Of a stretch of 7,401 nt of DNA, positions 1-5,495 are shown piece after piece. A model generated the notes under the pieces. That model searched no databases. It was not told where the DNA came from and saw nothing but the letters and a program-made list of their open reading frames with translations. Every line of letters starts with the position of its first letter. Position 1 is the stretch's first letter. This stretch comes from Parapedobacter sp964613725 (GTDB taxonomy: Bacteria; Bacteroidota; Bacteroidia; Sphingobacteriales; Sphingobacteriaceae), in NCBI GenBank assembly GCA_964613725.1, contig CAZTJY010000151.1, positions 1 through 7,401 on the forward strand, in the 5' to 3' direction. Made by a program: the position numbers and the translations under genes.

Positions 1-870
1 TTGGTACGCTACGGCGGATACGCTGCGGCCCTCTTCGCTGAGCAGCCGGTAAGCAGTATCCAGCCGCTGACGCATAAGGTAAGCCTGCAGCGACTGCCCG
101 AAGTGCTTTTTATGCATGCGGCTAAGGTGGCCCGGCGTAACCCCGAAATGATCGGAAATCTCGGCTACCGTAAGGGGTTTGCCCCCCAAAAGCAGGCCAT
201 CCCGGATATGGTTGCGGGCCGAGCGGGCCAGTTCGAGCGTGGTGGAAACGGGCTTGCCTTCGACACCATATGCATCGTACAGCGCGCGTGTCACATCGGT
301 AATCCGCGCAATGGGCCAATAGATATCGGCATCCATCACCAGCCCTTCTTGCGGCGCCAGGTTGGCCAGCGTAAGCAGGTGCCCCCGGATAGCCGCCGTG
401 ATCGGCACCGGGAAGGGCTGGCGCAGGTAAGCCAACACGCGGCGGGCATAACGGCGGGTCCACCCCCAGTCTAACACAAAGGCGAAAAGGAGGTGCCGCC
501 CCGGCTGCACGGAAGCCAAATGGTTGCCCGGACCGGAAAGCACCCGGAGGTGCTCATCGGCGGTGAGCTTCAATGCCTCGCGGCCGGCCGCATCGGCGAT
601 GAAAAATGCGCCCGATAGCGGGTATAGCCAGCGCAGGTCGCGCCGCAGGCATTCCACGCCAAATTCGAGCGGCCGCTCGGTAAACACTTCAATGAGGTAA
701 ACATACGCGTGGCGCGCGTCGTAGGTCTGCATGCTGATCCACCAATCATCAGCGCGCCAACTCCGCTTCTGCGAATAGGAAACGCGATAACTGGCTCCAG
801 CGGGTAATCGGGCAGAGGCCCCCACCCCTGGATGGTGTTCGGGTATATGGATACGTAAAGAGGGTAACAT
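1..870 (-). CDS. AraC-family transcriptional regulator, C-terminus cut by window edge
   Basis: This is a DNA-binding transcription regulator acting in the cytoplasm; 290 residues are visible and the reading frame runs open through base 1. The recognisable part is the C-terminal AraC-type domain. A first helix-turn-helix lies at about residues 233-252 (LTVAEISDHFGVTPGHLSRM), followed by the conserved linker HKKHFGQSLQAYLMRQRL (residues 253-270) and the start of the second helix-turn-helix (SVSAVAYQ at 283-290). Roughly 25-35 residues are missing. Residues 1-215 form an N-terminal sensing domain that I cannot assign to a ligand. I chose ATG at 870; it has no clear Shine-Dalgarno, which is normal for Bacteroidota. 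The frame is also open upstream of it, and an internal ATG at 732 would remove the first 48 residues. The gene begins 41 nt after the stop of the HTTM gene on the same strand, so it may be read through from that operon. The family call is firm; the target genes are unknown. Confidence 0.88.
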   Translation of the reverse strand, partial: MLPSLRIHIPEHHPGVGASARLPAGASYRVSYSQKRSWRADDWWISMQTYDARHAYVYLIEVFTERPLEFGVECLRRDLRWLYPLSGAFFIADAAGREALKLTADEHLRVLSGPGNHLASVQPGRHLLFAFVLDWGWTRRYARRVLAYLRQPFPVPITAAIRGHLLTLANLAPQEGLVMDADIYWPIARITDVTRALYDAYGVEGKPVSTTLELARSARNHIRDGLLLGGKPLTVAEISDHFGVTPGHLSRMHKKHFGQSLQAYLMRQRLDTAYRLLSEEGRSVSAVAYQ

Positions 871-911
871 GTGCTTGTGGTTGGATAATGGAAAAAAATG
901 AATAAAAACGG

Positions 912-1886
912 TCAGGGCGGTTTTTCGGGCGAAACGCCGGCAACATAGGTGGACGACGTGTTACACGCCGGCGTCTCGCCGCTGTGATCTGCCGTTACAC
1001 CGGTAGCCTTCCGGGCCTGCTCGGATGGTTCCGGCGGCGGGCAGGTTGAATCGTTCAAATACGGAAAATAAAATGCGGCAAGGTTGAGTAGGATCATCAA
1101 CCCGGAAAATGCGTAAAGGCCCAAGCAAAGGGCAATGCCGATATGCATCGCTACGGTAGCGGCCAACACCCAGGGCCGCGCGGACCGCCACCAAATCCAC
1201 ACCGCATACGAAAGCTCTAAGGCGACCACACCCCAGCCGAGAGCTGCCCACAGCCCCGGCAGCGGCAACGACGCCATGCCCTGTAGAAGTGGCTCACCGA
1301 TGGGCTGCTGCATGGCCTTCCAGAGGGCCTCGCCATTGTGCCATGTGGCACCGATGGCTTTGTTGAGCCCGCCGAAGAAATACACGGCGCATAAGTGCAC
1401 CTGCATGGTCCGAAGGGTGAGGAAAGCCCATCGCCTGTCATATACCGCACAATAAAAGAGCGCGGATAGCGCCAGGAAGTCGAAGCCGTAATTGTAAATG
1501 GGTACGGCCAGGAAGAACAGGTGGTGCAGCAGCATGAGCGCCACCGCGGCGAGCCGCGTTTGCCAGCCTGCAATAAGCGCCACGCAGGCCGCAAGGTAGC
1601 ACACAGCCAATGCATATACGGTGAAGTACGAGGGCCACCCCAGATGGCGCGCTGCTCCCGCGGCCATATCGTACACCGAAAGGCCCGAACCATGCGGATG
1701 CAAGCGCAGCAGTTCGGCATCAAATAGGCCGGCAGCGCTGAAGAGCTCCGGCGCATAGGGCAGCAGCGGCGCGAATGCCATGAGGAGTACCACGCCAAGG
1801 CCACGGCGATACCAGTCGTACCACCGGTCGGGCCTGCCGTCCCCCGCCCTATCGTGTCGTGATACGTGATGCAGCCAACGATTCAT
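912..1886 (-). CDS. HTTM-domain (SdpB-like / vitamin K carboxylase-related) integral membrane protein
   Basis: This is an integral membrane protein of 324 residues with about seven or eight hydrophobic segments (roughly residues 29-49, 86-107, 112-130, 136-150, 161-178, 215-234, 238-257 and 260-277). The signature of the HTTM superfamily is present: a QVHLCAVYFFGGLNKAIG stretch at about 162-179 followed by TWHNGEAL at 181-188. This matches the family pattern of a tyrosine/glycine/lysine helix, then W-x-x-G-E-A. HTTM proteins include vitamin K-dependent gamma-carboxylases and SdpB, which is needed to mature the SdpC toxin in Bacillus. Bacterial members are mostly uncharacterised, so enzymatic activity is not shown here. 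I chose ATG at 1886, with TTG directly upstream at 1889, because the next good start lies inside the first membrane helix. This overlaps the preceding gene by 38 nt and suggests translational coupling. The last 45 or so residues are hydrophilic and partly encoded by a palindrome. Confidence 0.82.
   Translation of the reverse strand: MNRWLHHVSRHDRAGDGRPDRWYDWYRRGLGVVLLMAFAPLLPYAPELFSAAGLFDAELLRLHPHGSGLSVYDMAAGAARHLGWPSYFTVYALAVCYLAACVALIAGWQTRLAAVALMLLHHLFFLAVPIYNYGFDFLALSALFYCAVYDRRWAFLTLRTMQVHLCAVYFFGGLNKAIGATWHNGEALWKAMQQPIGEPLLQGMASLPLPGLWAALGWGVVALELSYAVWIWWRSARPWVLAATVAMHIGIALCLGLYAFSGLMILLNLAAFYFPYLNDSTCPPPEPSEQARKATGVTADHSGETPACNTSSTYVAGVSPEKPP
928..980 (-). repeat. REP-like palindrome / stem-loop in the 3' end of the HTTM gene
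   Basis: Two 14-nt arms, 928-941 (GGCGAAACGCCGGC) and 967-980 (GCCGGCGTCTCGCC), are complementary except at one position. In the minus-strand RNA that position becomes a U-G wobble, so the transcript can form an uninterrupted 14-pair stem. A short AACA/TGTT pairing extends it into the 25-nt loop. It overlaps the last codons of the HTTM gene. Downstream on the minus strand are T-rich runs (TTTTT at 904-908, TTTTTTT at 892-898), but not directly at the stem base, so a terminator or attenuator is possible and not proven. A dispersed REP-type repeat is the alternative. Confidence 0.6.
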
Positions 1887-2439
1887 CAATGAGGGGTGTA
1901 GCAGTTATGGAGCGGCGCGCGCGCAGGGTGGGCAAATGGATCACGTAAGCGCGCCATCGGTATGCCTGCGCTCCGTAGGCCTCAGCTATGTGTAGCGCCG
2001 CTTGGCGCGCTAATACCCGGGTATAGCGGATCGCTATCGTGTCTGTATCGTATAATCGCTGTTCCGCGGGCAGCAGGTTCCGTAGTGAAGCGGTAAATGC
2101 ACGATAACGGACCGCCCCGGCGCCCCGGGCCCATCCCGGGCGTACAAGAGTGTCGCATTGCTGCGGGCCACCTGTGCAGGCAACCACCTCAATCACATAG
2201 GGACTGGCCACATGCGGTGAATAAAAGCCATAACCCGTGGCAATGCCCGTAAATCGCGCATAGTGAACGATAGGTGCCGTGTGGCCCAGGCTACGCAATC
2301 GATCAATGAAGCGACTTTGCTGGGGGATGCCCTGCGGTGCAACGACCGATAAGGACATATGGTACCCTACGACATTGAATAGTAAAATCGTTCCGATATG
2401 GAAGGCACCCACCACCCAGCCAAGCCGCCGCCAAACCAT
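1849..2439 (-). CDS. Membrane-anchored SdpA-like protein, partner of HTTM protein
   Basis: This 196-residue protein has a single N-terminal hydrophobic segment (residues 5-26) and a soluble remainder, probably exposed outside the cytoplasmic membrane. The stretch YGFYSPHVASPYVIEV (70-85) sits where SdpA-family proteins carry an aromatic-rich FF/FY...P motif. I know similar GYGFFSPN-type motifs from uncharacterised Bacteroidota proteins encoded beside HTTM genes. Cysteines 88 and 95 could form a disulphide. The open frame extends further upstream, but ATG at 2439 is the better start: GAGGAG lies 7 nt before it and the preceding gene stops only 1 nt upstream (TAG-C-ATG). SdpA in Bacillus works with SdpB to convert SdpC precursor into the active toxin, and the operon position here fits such a pair. 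The SdpA relation is inferred from architecture, a short motif and neighbourhood; overall sequence similarity looks weak. Confidence 0.68.
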   Translation of the reverse strand: MVWRRLGWVVGAFHIGTILLFNVVGYHMSLSVVAPQGIPQQSRFIDRLRSLGHTAPIVHYARFTGIATGYGFYSPHVASPYVIEVVACTGGPQQCDTLVRPGWARGAGAVRYRAFTASLRNLLPAEQRLYDTDTIAIRYTRVLARQAALHIAEAYGAQAYRWRAYVIHLPTLRARRSITATPLIDESLAASRITTR

Positions 2440-2440
2440 G

Positions 2441-2707
2441 CTACCGCTCCTCGTAAATGGTGAGTAGCGCTTCCAGACTTTCGTGCCGCTGCTGTACCTC
2501 AACGCTAGGCCGGTCCGGGCGCATCGGCAAAAAGAATTTCGTGTCTAAGCAGACCGCCCCATCCGCGGCTTGTGCGCTAACTACTGTTACCTGGGGGACT
2601 GCCCTGGTGGTGGTACCGGTGACTGCCGACATGGTCCACTCATAGGCCATTCCTGTCATCATCAGGGCAGCAACCGCTGTACCTACTACATGCTTTTTCA
2701 TGTTCAT
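2441..2707 (-). CDS. Small exported protein, possible peptide precursor
   Basis: This 88-residue protein opens with a positively charged MNMKKH and a hydrophobic core (about residues 7-21), a convincing Sec signal peptide. Cleavage could fall after WTMSA (near residue 28) or after VSAQA (near residue 47). The second would release a mature peptide of about 41 residues with one cysteine (C53) and five glutamates (residues 70, 76, 79, 86 and 87), ending in a predicted helix, SLEALLTIYEER. I recognise no domain. It is the first gene of the operon, followed directly by the SdpA-like and HTTM genes, which is where a substrate or toxin precursor would be expected. Unlike SdpC it is short and has no hydrophobic mature hairpin. 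ATG at 2707 and ATG at 2701 are both possible starts and neither has a Shine-Dalgarno. That this is a real exported product is likely; its role as toxin, signal or accessory factor is inference. Confidence 0.7.
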   Translation of the reverse strand: MNMKKHVVGTAVAALMMTGMAYEWTMSAVTGTTTRAVPQVTVVSAQAADGAVCLDTKFFLPMRPDRPSVEVQQRHESLEALLTIYEER

Positions 2708-2734
2708 GATATGGTGTTTTTGTTAGTAATTATC

Positions 2735-2763
2735 CTAAACTACCACATGACATCACGCGCAAT
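2735..2763 (-). promoter_or_regulatory. Candidate promoter of the small-peptide/SdpA-like/HTTM operon
   Basis: On the minus strand, TAGTTTAG (2742-2735) matches seven of eight positions of the Bacteroidota -7 element TAnnTTTG. ATTG (2763-2760) lies 17 nt upstream as a possible -33 element, slightly closer than the usual spacing. It would give a leader of about 20-25 nt before ATG 2707. Motif evidence only. Confidence 0.35.
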
Positions 2764-2828
2764 TTATTTTTGTGAGCAGTGCTAGGAAAATGGTGACGAA
2801 CCCGCCTTTTTTTTGGATGTTTATTTCA

Positions 2829-2859
2829 TTTGGCTTAACTTGGTCTGCTCATATTTATA
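2829..2859 (+). promoter_or_regulatory. Candidate promoter of the LytTR/kinase operon
   Basis: TTTG at 2829-2832 is followed after 19 nt by TATTTATA at 2852-2859. The spacing fits Bacteroidota housekeeping promoters, but the -7 element is only a partial match to TAnnTTTG. It would start transcription about 20 nt before ATG 2885. Weak, motif-only evidence. Confidence 0.3.
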
Positions 2860-2884
2860 AAACTAACCAGCGAAATGGGGTATT

Positions 2885-3622
2885 ATGATAAGAGCTATTG
2901 CCATTGAAGACGAACCTTCGGCCCTCACCCAGTTAACAGATTGTTTGCGTGCGGTTCCAGACATCGAGCTGGTCGCCTCATTTTCAAACATAGCCGATGC
3001 ATTGAAATTCCTGCGGGAAGAAGGTGATGTAGACTTGATTTTCTGCGACATCGAACTGCCCGACGTAAGTGGATTGGAGGCATCCGACTGGTTGAAGGGA
3101 CATACGAAAGACCTGGTATTCATCACGGGCCACGACGACCGTGCAGTGGACGCGTACCGTAAATATGTCAAGTATTTTATTGTCAAACCCGTCACCGTGA
3201 TAGACCTGCAAAAATTGGTCGAGGAACTATTGGGACCAGATGCAGCGAAACACCCCATAAAGCTGAAGTACGGCAAATTGCTGCTTTACGATGGTGGGAA
3301 AAAGACGTATACGCCAGCGATGCCCGACCAAGTGGTGAAGCTTATCCAAGCCGGGAATTACCTGGATGTACACCTCCTAAACCACGTTGATCCAATATGC
3401 ATCCGCTGTCCATTAACCCAGGCAATGGCTGTACTGGAGCCACTGGGCTTATTTCTCAAGATCAGCAGGAGTGCCATCGTCAATTTGGATGAGGTGAGCA
3501 CTTTCCATCCCGACAGCGTGACGATCGGCTCTTTCACGTACGACGTTGACGAACCACACAAAGCGGCCTATCTCGATTTTCTGCACAAATACCAGATGGG
3601 CAAAGGCAACGGCATCAAATAA
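2885..3622 (+). CDS. LytTR-family response regulator
   Basis: This 245-residue two-component response regulator has a receiver domain (about 1-120) and a LytTR DNA-binding domain (about 140-237). The receiver has the acidic pocket EDE (residues 8-10), phospho-acceptor D55 in DLIFCDIELPDVSGLE, T81 in LVFITG and the invariant lysine K101 in FIVKP, so it should be phosphorylatable. The LytTR part shows the family pattern: a VVKLIQAGNYLDVHL strand, then FLKISRSAIVNLDEV, where the expected R-S-x-I-V-N core is intact. LytTR domains bind short direct repeats and often control quorum-sensing, bacteriocin or cell-envelope genes. ATG 2885 follows a purine-rich GGGG. The gene is divergent from the small-peptide operon and 3 nt upstream of its kinase, so autoregulation and control of the peptide operon are plausible. 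The family call is firm; the targets are inferred. Confidence 0.95.
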   Translation: MIRAIAIEDEPSALTQLTDCLRAVPDIELVASFSNIADALKFLREEGDVDLIFCDIELPDVSGLEASDWLKGHTKDLVFITGHDDRAVDAYRKYVKYFIVKPVTVIDLQKLVEELLGPDAAKHPIKLKYGKLLLYDGGKKTYTPAMPDQVVKLIQAGNYLDVHLLNHVDPICIRCPLTQAMAVLEPLGLFLKISRSAIVNLDEVSTFHPDSVTIGSFTYDVDEPHKAAYLDFLHKYQMGKGNGIK

Positions 3623-3625
3623 CCC

Positions 3626-4702
3626 ATGCGCACGCTTACGAAACGGATTCCCTTTCTGGGTTATCAGTTGATCGGCTGGCTGATATGGGGTACGGTCCTT
3701 TGGATCTATATGGATAAAGTGGTGCCCGGCGCTTTCAGTGGTGCGGGCGATTGGGGCATCATGATGGGTATCCACATGGTCACAGCCAACCTGACGACAT
3801 TCGTGGTAGGGCCGCAGGTAACTGCACTCTGCCGGCGACGCCGGTACATGCGCGCGGCGCTTTCTGCCGCGCTTTTCCTGCTCGGCATCGCCGTATTTGC
3901 CGTCGCATTGAGTATCGCGGTGAGCGCCATGGCGGTGACCGACCCGCAAGATTATCCCGAACCAGCGGTCGCCAATAAATGGCAAACGCTGATCGTACTG
4001 TTTAGCGGCGCCATTTTGGGCGCCCTATACTACGCGGCGCTGTGGGTACGGCAGGCGTTTCGGCTGGATAAGATCCAATACGACGACCTCGAACGGCGCC
4101 TGCAAAGCGCCATGGACGAGCATACCCTCGAACAGCTCAATGGGCAGCTGATACCGCACTTGATCAATAACCTGATGGACACCTTGGCTTATACCGTGAA
4201 ATGGCGGCCCGGCAAGATAGCTTACATGGTATACGCGATTTCGCAATTTACCAAGGCCTATGGACGGGCTCACAAAGGAAATCTCATAACGCTGGTAGAC
4301 GAACTGGCGTTGGTGGATCTGTATATTGAGGTCATCCACATCCGCTTGGGCTTTAGGCCCCATATCATCGTCGACGCCGCGCAGCCCCATAGCCGGGTGC
4401 GGTGCATCCCCATGCTACTGATCCTACTGGTTGAAAACATGAAGAAATATGCGGTGTTAGACGACCGCGCCCATCCGGCGGTGTTATCCGTTCGCGTAAA
4501 GGAAGGACGCCTGACGGTCCGCGCCACAAACCGGAAACGCCGGGCATCGGCGGCATATAGCTCGCAAACAGGCTTGCGAAACCTGGAAGACCGCCTCCGC
4601 CTCCTTTGGGGCGAGGAAGCCCGCATGACAGTGAAGGGCGCCACCGAAGCTGCCGATACATTTTCAGTGAATATTTGCTGCCATACCGAGCTTTTCGCTT
4701 AA
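3626..4702 (+). CDS. LytS-type sensor histidine kinase (His_kinase family, PF06580-like)
   Basis: This 358-residue membrane kinase presumably phosphorylates the preceding response regulator. Four hydrophobic segments (about 9-30, 43-64, 78-104 and 120-141) form an N-terminal sensor without a recognised extracytoplasmic domain. A short linker follows, then the kinase core. The phospho-acceptor is probably H178 in LNGQLIPHLINNLMDTL, which corresponds to the usual PHFLFNSLN box but has both phenylalanines replaced. The LVDELALVDLYIEVIHIRLG segment (223-242) and the N box LLVENMKKYAV (267-277) are recognisable. The glycine box is weak: where GIGL-x-N is expected there is QTGLRNLEDRLRLLWG (314-329). 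The start lies 3 nt after the regulator's stop, implying co-translation. I cannot tell from sequence whether autokinase activity is reduced. The signal is unknown; the divergent exported peptide is one candidate. Confidence 0.9.
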   Translation: MRTLTKRIPFLGYQLIGWLIWGTVLWIYMDKVVPGAFSGAGDWGIMMGIHMVTANLTTFVVGPQVTALCRRRRYMRAALSAALFLLGIAVFAVALSIAVSAMAVTDPQDYPEPAVANKWQTLIVLFSGAILGALYYAALWVRQAFRLDKIQYDDLERRLQSAMDEHTLEQLNGQLIPHLINNLMDTLAYTVKWRPGKIAYMVYAISQFTKAYGRAHKGNLITLVDELALVDLYIEVIHIRLGFRPHIIVDAAQPHSRVRCIPMLLILLVENMKKYAVLDDRAHPAVLSVRVKEGRLTVRATNRKRRASAAYSSQTGLRNLEDRLRLLWGEEARMTVKGATEAADTFSVNICCHTELFA

Positions 4703-4809
4703 CTTAGCCTCTGGACGACGACTGGTTTAACCTGCCGATTACCTTCGCAGCGGCGGCGAAAGCTGCGCTATGGCCTGCCGGAGTGCCGGCAACAAGCACA
4801 TGTTTACTG
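4703..4809 (+). other. Gap between kinase and HTH gene with two short stem-loops
   Basis: This 107-nt gap contains a 6-pair hairpin TGCCGG-AGTG-CCGGCA (4776-4791) and a weaker GCAGC/GCTGC pairing (around 4749-4767). Neither is followed by a T-run, so I do not call a terminator. I saw no convincing promoter for the following gene, so read-through from the kinase operon remains possible. Confidence 0.4.
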
Positions 4810-5130
4810 ATGAACCGTATCGTAAACCTTATTTCAGTATTGCTGAATACCATTATAGACATCTTGAAGCAGATACATGAACTTCTAACCCGTATGGAAC
4901 AAGGGGGAACCAGCGAAGATGCCACACCCCAGAACCCCATAGCACAACCGCAAGAAAGTGACCGGCTATATAGCGCAAAATATGCCGCAGACCGCATCGG
5001 TGTGGGCGAACGGACCATTTACCGCCTCACCGCGCGGGGGTTGTTGCCCGTGCAAACCTATACCTTGGGCACTCGCCGTTTCCGTCACAGCGATATCGAG
5101 CGCTGCAGGCGCTACTACCGCGGAGAATAG
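4810..5130 (+). CDS. Small HTH (MerR/excisionase-type) DNA-binding protein with N-terminal coiled coil
   Basis: This 106-residue cytoplasmic protein ends in a helix-turn-helix of the HTH_17/MerR-like type (about 53-100). It has LYSAKYAADRIGVGERTIY followed by RLTARGLLPVQTYTLGTRRF and the terminal HSDIERC helix. This is the form used by excisionases and small regulators of Bacteroidota mobile elements. Residues 1-30 form an amphipathic helix with hydrophobic residues at 4, 8, 11, 15, 18, 22, 25 and 29, an exact leucine-zipper-like 4-3 spacing that suggests dimerisation. A glutamine/proline-rich linker (31-50) joins the two. ATG 4810 is chosen because the heptads begin there; a GTG at 4783 would add nine residues. 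No Shine-Dalgarno is visible. Direct repeats begin 1 nt after its stop codon, suggesting a possible local binding site. The domain call is good; whether it is an excisionase or a transcription regulator is open. Confidence 0.85.
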   Translation: MNRIVNLISVLLNTIIDILKQIHELLTRMEQGGTSEDATPQNPIAQPQESDRLYSAKYAADRIGVGERTIYRLTARGLLPVQTYTLGTRRFRHSDIERCRRYYRGE

Positions 5131-5131
5131 G

Positions 5132-5150
5132 CTTCGGACCATCTTCGGAC
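5132..5150 (+). repeat. Two tandem CTTCGGAC repeats, 11-bp period
   Basis: CTTCGGAC occurs at 5132-5139 and again at 5143-5150. The 11-bp offset is one helical turn, so both copies face the same side of the DNA, as in operators or excisionase sites. They start right after the HTH gene's stop codon. Seen directly; binding is inference. Confidence 0.55.
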
Positions 5151-5181
5151 TTCCATGCGGATAACGTGTGGATTTGATTTG

Positions 5182-5243
5182 TACTGGGACTGGACTTGGA
5201 TTGGCGGCGCCAATAGAAGTCCAAACCAAGATCAGTCCCGGTA
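5182..5243 (+). other. Large stem-loop in intergenic region, 22 pairs
   Basis: Three stacked stems can form in plus-strand RNA. TACTGGGACT (5182-5191) pairs with AGTCCCGGTA (5234-5243), ten pairs including one U-G. GGACTT (5192-5197) pairs with AAGTCC (5217-5222). ATTGGC (5200-5205) pairs with GCCAAT (5209-5214) around a 3-nt loop. The left arm is continuous except for a GG/AG internal loop; the right arm has an 11-nt bulge (5223-5233). No T-run follows, so a simple terminator is unlikely. It could be a structured RNA, a recombination or replication site, or a folded single-stranded DNA site. Confidence 0.6.
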
Positions 5244-5333
5244 TAACCGCTTTACCCTAGCTGACCCGAAGCGTACCCCAAGCCGATACCGGAAATGCCC
5301 CATCCCTGAGCTATACCGATCCCTTTGGCCTGA

Positions 5334-5390
5334 CAGCATACCGACAACATCCTGACTAAACCACCCAAAACCCTGTCAACATACTGACTA
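5334..5390 (+). repeat. Iteron-like repeats CARCATNCYGAC, three copies
   Basis: Copies lie at 5334-5345 (CAGCATACCGAC), 5345-5356 (CAACATCCTGAC) and 5377-5388 (CAACATACTGAC). The last two share 13 of 14 bases when extended to CTGACTA. The spacings of 11 and 32 bp are close to one and three helical turns. A partial copy with one inserted base lies near 5309-5320. They sit just upstream of the predicted promoter of the DUF6266 operon, where an activator or replication protein could bind. Confidence 0.5.
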
Positions 5391-5396
5391 TCAATG

Positions 5397-5435
5397 TTTT
5401 GATATTGTTTTTCAAAATCAGCATGCCTACGTTTG
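5397..5435 (+). promoter_or_regulatory. Predicted Bacteroidota promoter with overlapping dyad, DUF6266 operon
   Basis: TACGTTTG (5428-5435) is an exact match to the -7 consensus TAnnTTTG. ATTG (5404-5407) lies 20 nt upstream as the -33 element. An inverted repeat TTTTGA (5397-5402)/TCAAAA (5412-5417) straddles the -33 region and could be an operator. Transcription would begin about 65 nt before ATG 5509. This is the best promoter match that I found in the window. Confidence 0.6.
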
Positions 5436-5442
5436 TGGCGTT

Positions 5443-5495
5443 GGCGTTAGGCTGTCGGCAGACAGGACGCCTTCATGAACAGAAGTAAAATTTAA
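5443..5495 (+). promoter_or_regulatory. Leader hairpin and six-codon upstream ORF before first DUF6266 gene
   Basis: GGCGT (5443-5447) pairs with ACGCC (5467-5471), and CTGTC (5452-5456) pairs with GACAG (5461-5465) around a GGCA loop. The result is a two-part stem at the start of the predicted leader. A six-codon frame ATG...TAA (5475-5495, MNRSKI) follows. Either could affect translation, but the short frame may be chance. Confidence 0.35.

Noticed and set aside
1..474. 157-codon plus-strand open frame
   Set aside because: It lies opposite the AraC-type HTH coding sequence on the minus strand, and its translation has no domain character; it is an antisense shadow.
2812..2818. T-run in the divergent promoter region as a terminator
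   Set aside because: No stem precedes it and no gene is transcribed into it; it is simply AT-rich promoter DNA.
2863..3276. 137-codon minus-strand frame opposite the LytTR regulator
   Set aside because: The plus-strand regulator has full family motifs in this interval, and the minus frame has a serine-rich antisense composition.
3449..3985. 178-codon minus-strand frame spanning the regulator/kinase junction
   Set aside because: It is rich in H, R and D, as is common for antisense of coding DNA, and it spans two well-supported genes.
4776..4791. TGCCGG/CCGGCA hairpin as terminator of the kinase operon
   Set aside because: There is no T-tract after the stem on either strand, so it is only noted as a stem-loop.
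5155..5355. 66-codon plus-strand frame in the intergenic region
   Set aside because: It crosses the large hairpin and repeats, has no start signal and gives a low-complexity translation rich in W, R and P; non-coding structure explains the interval better.
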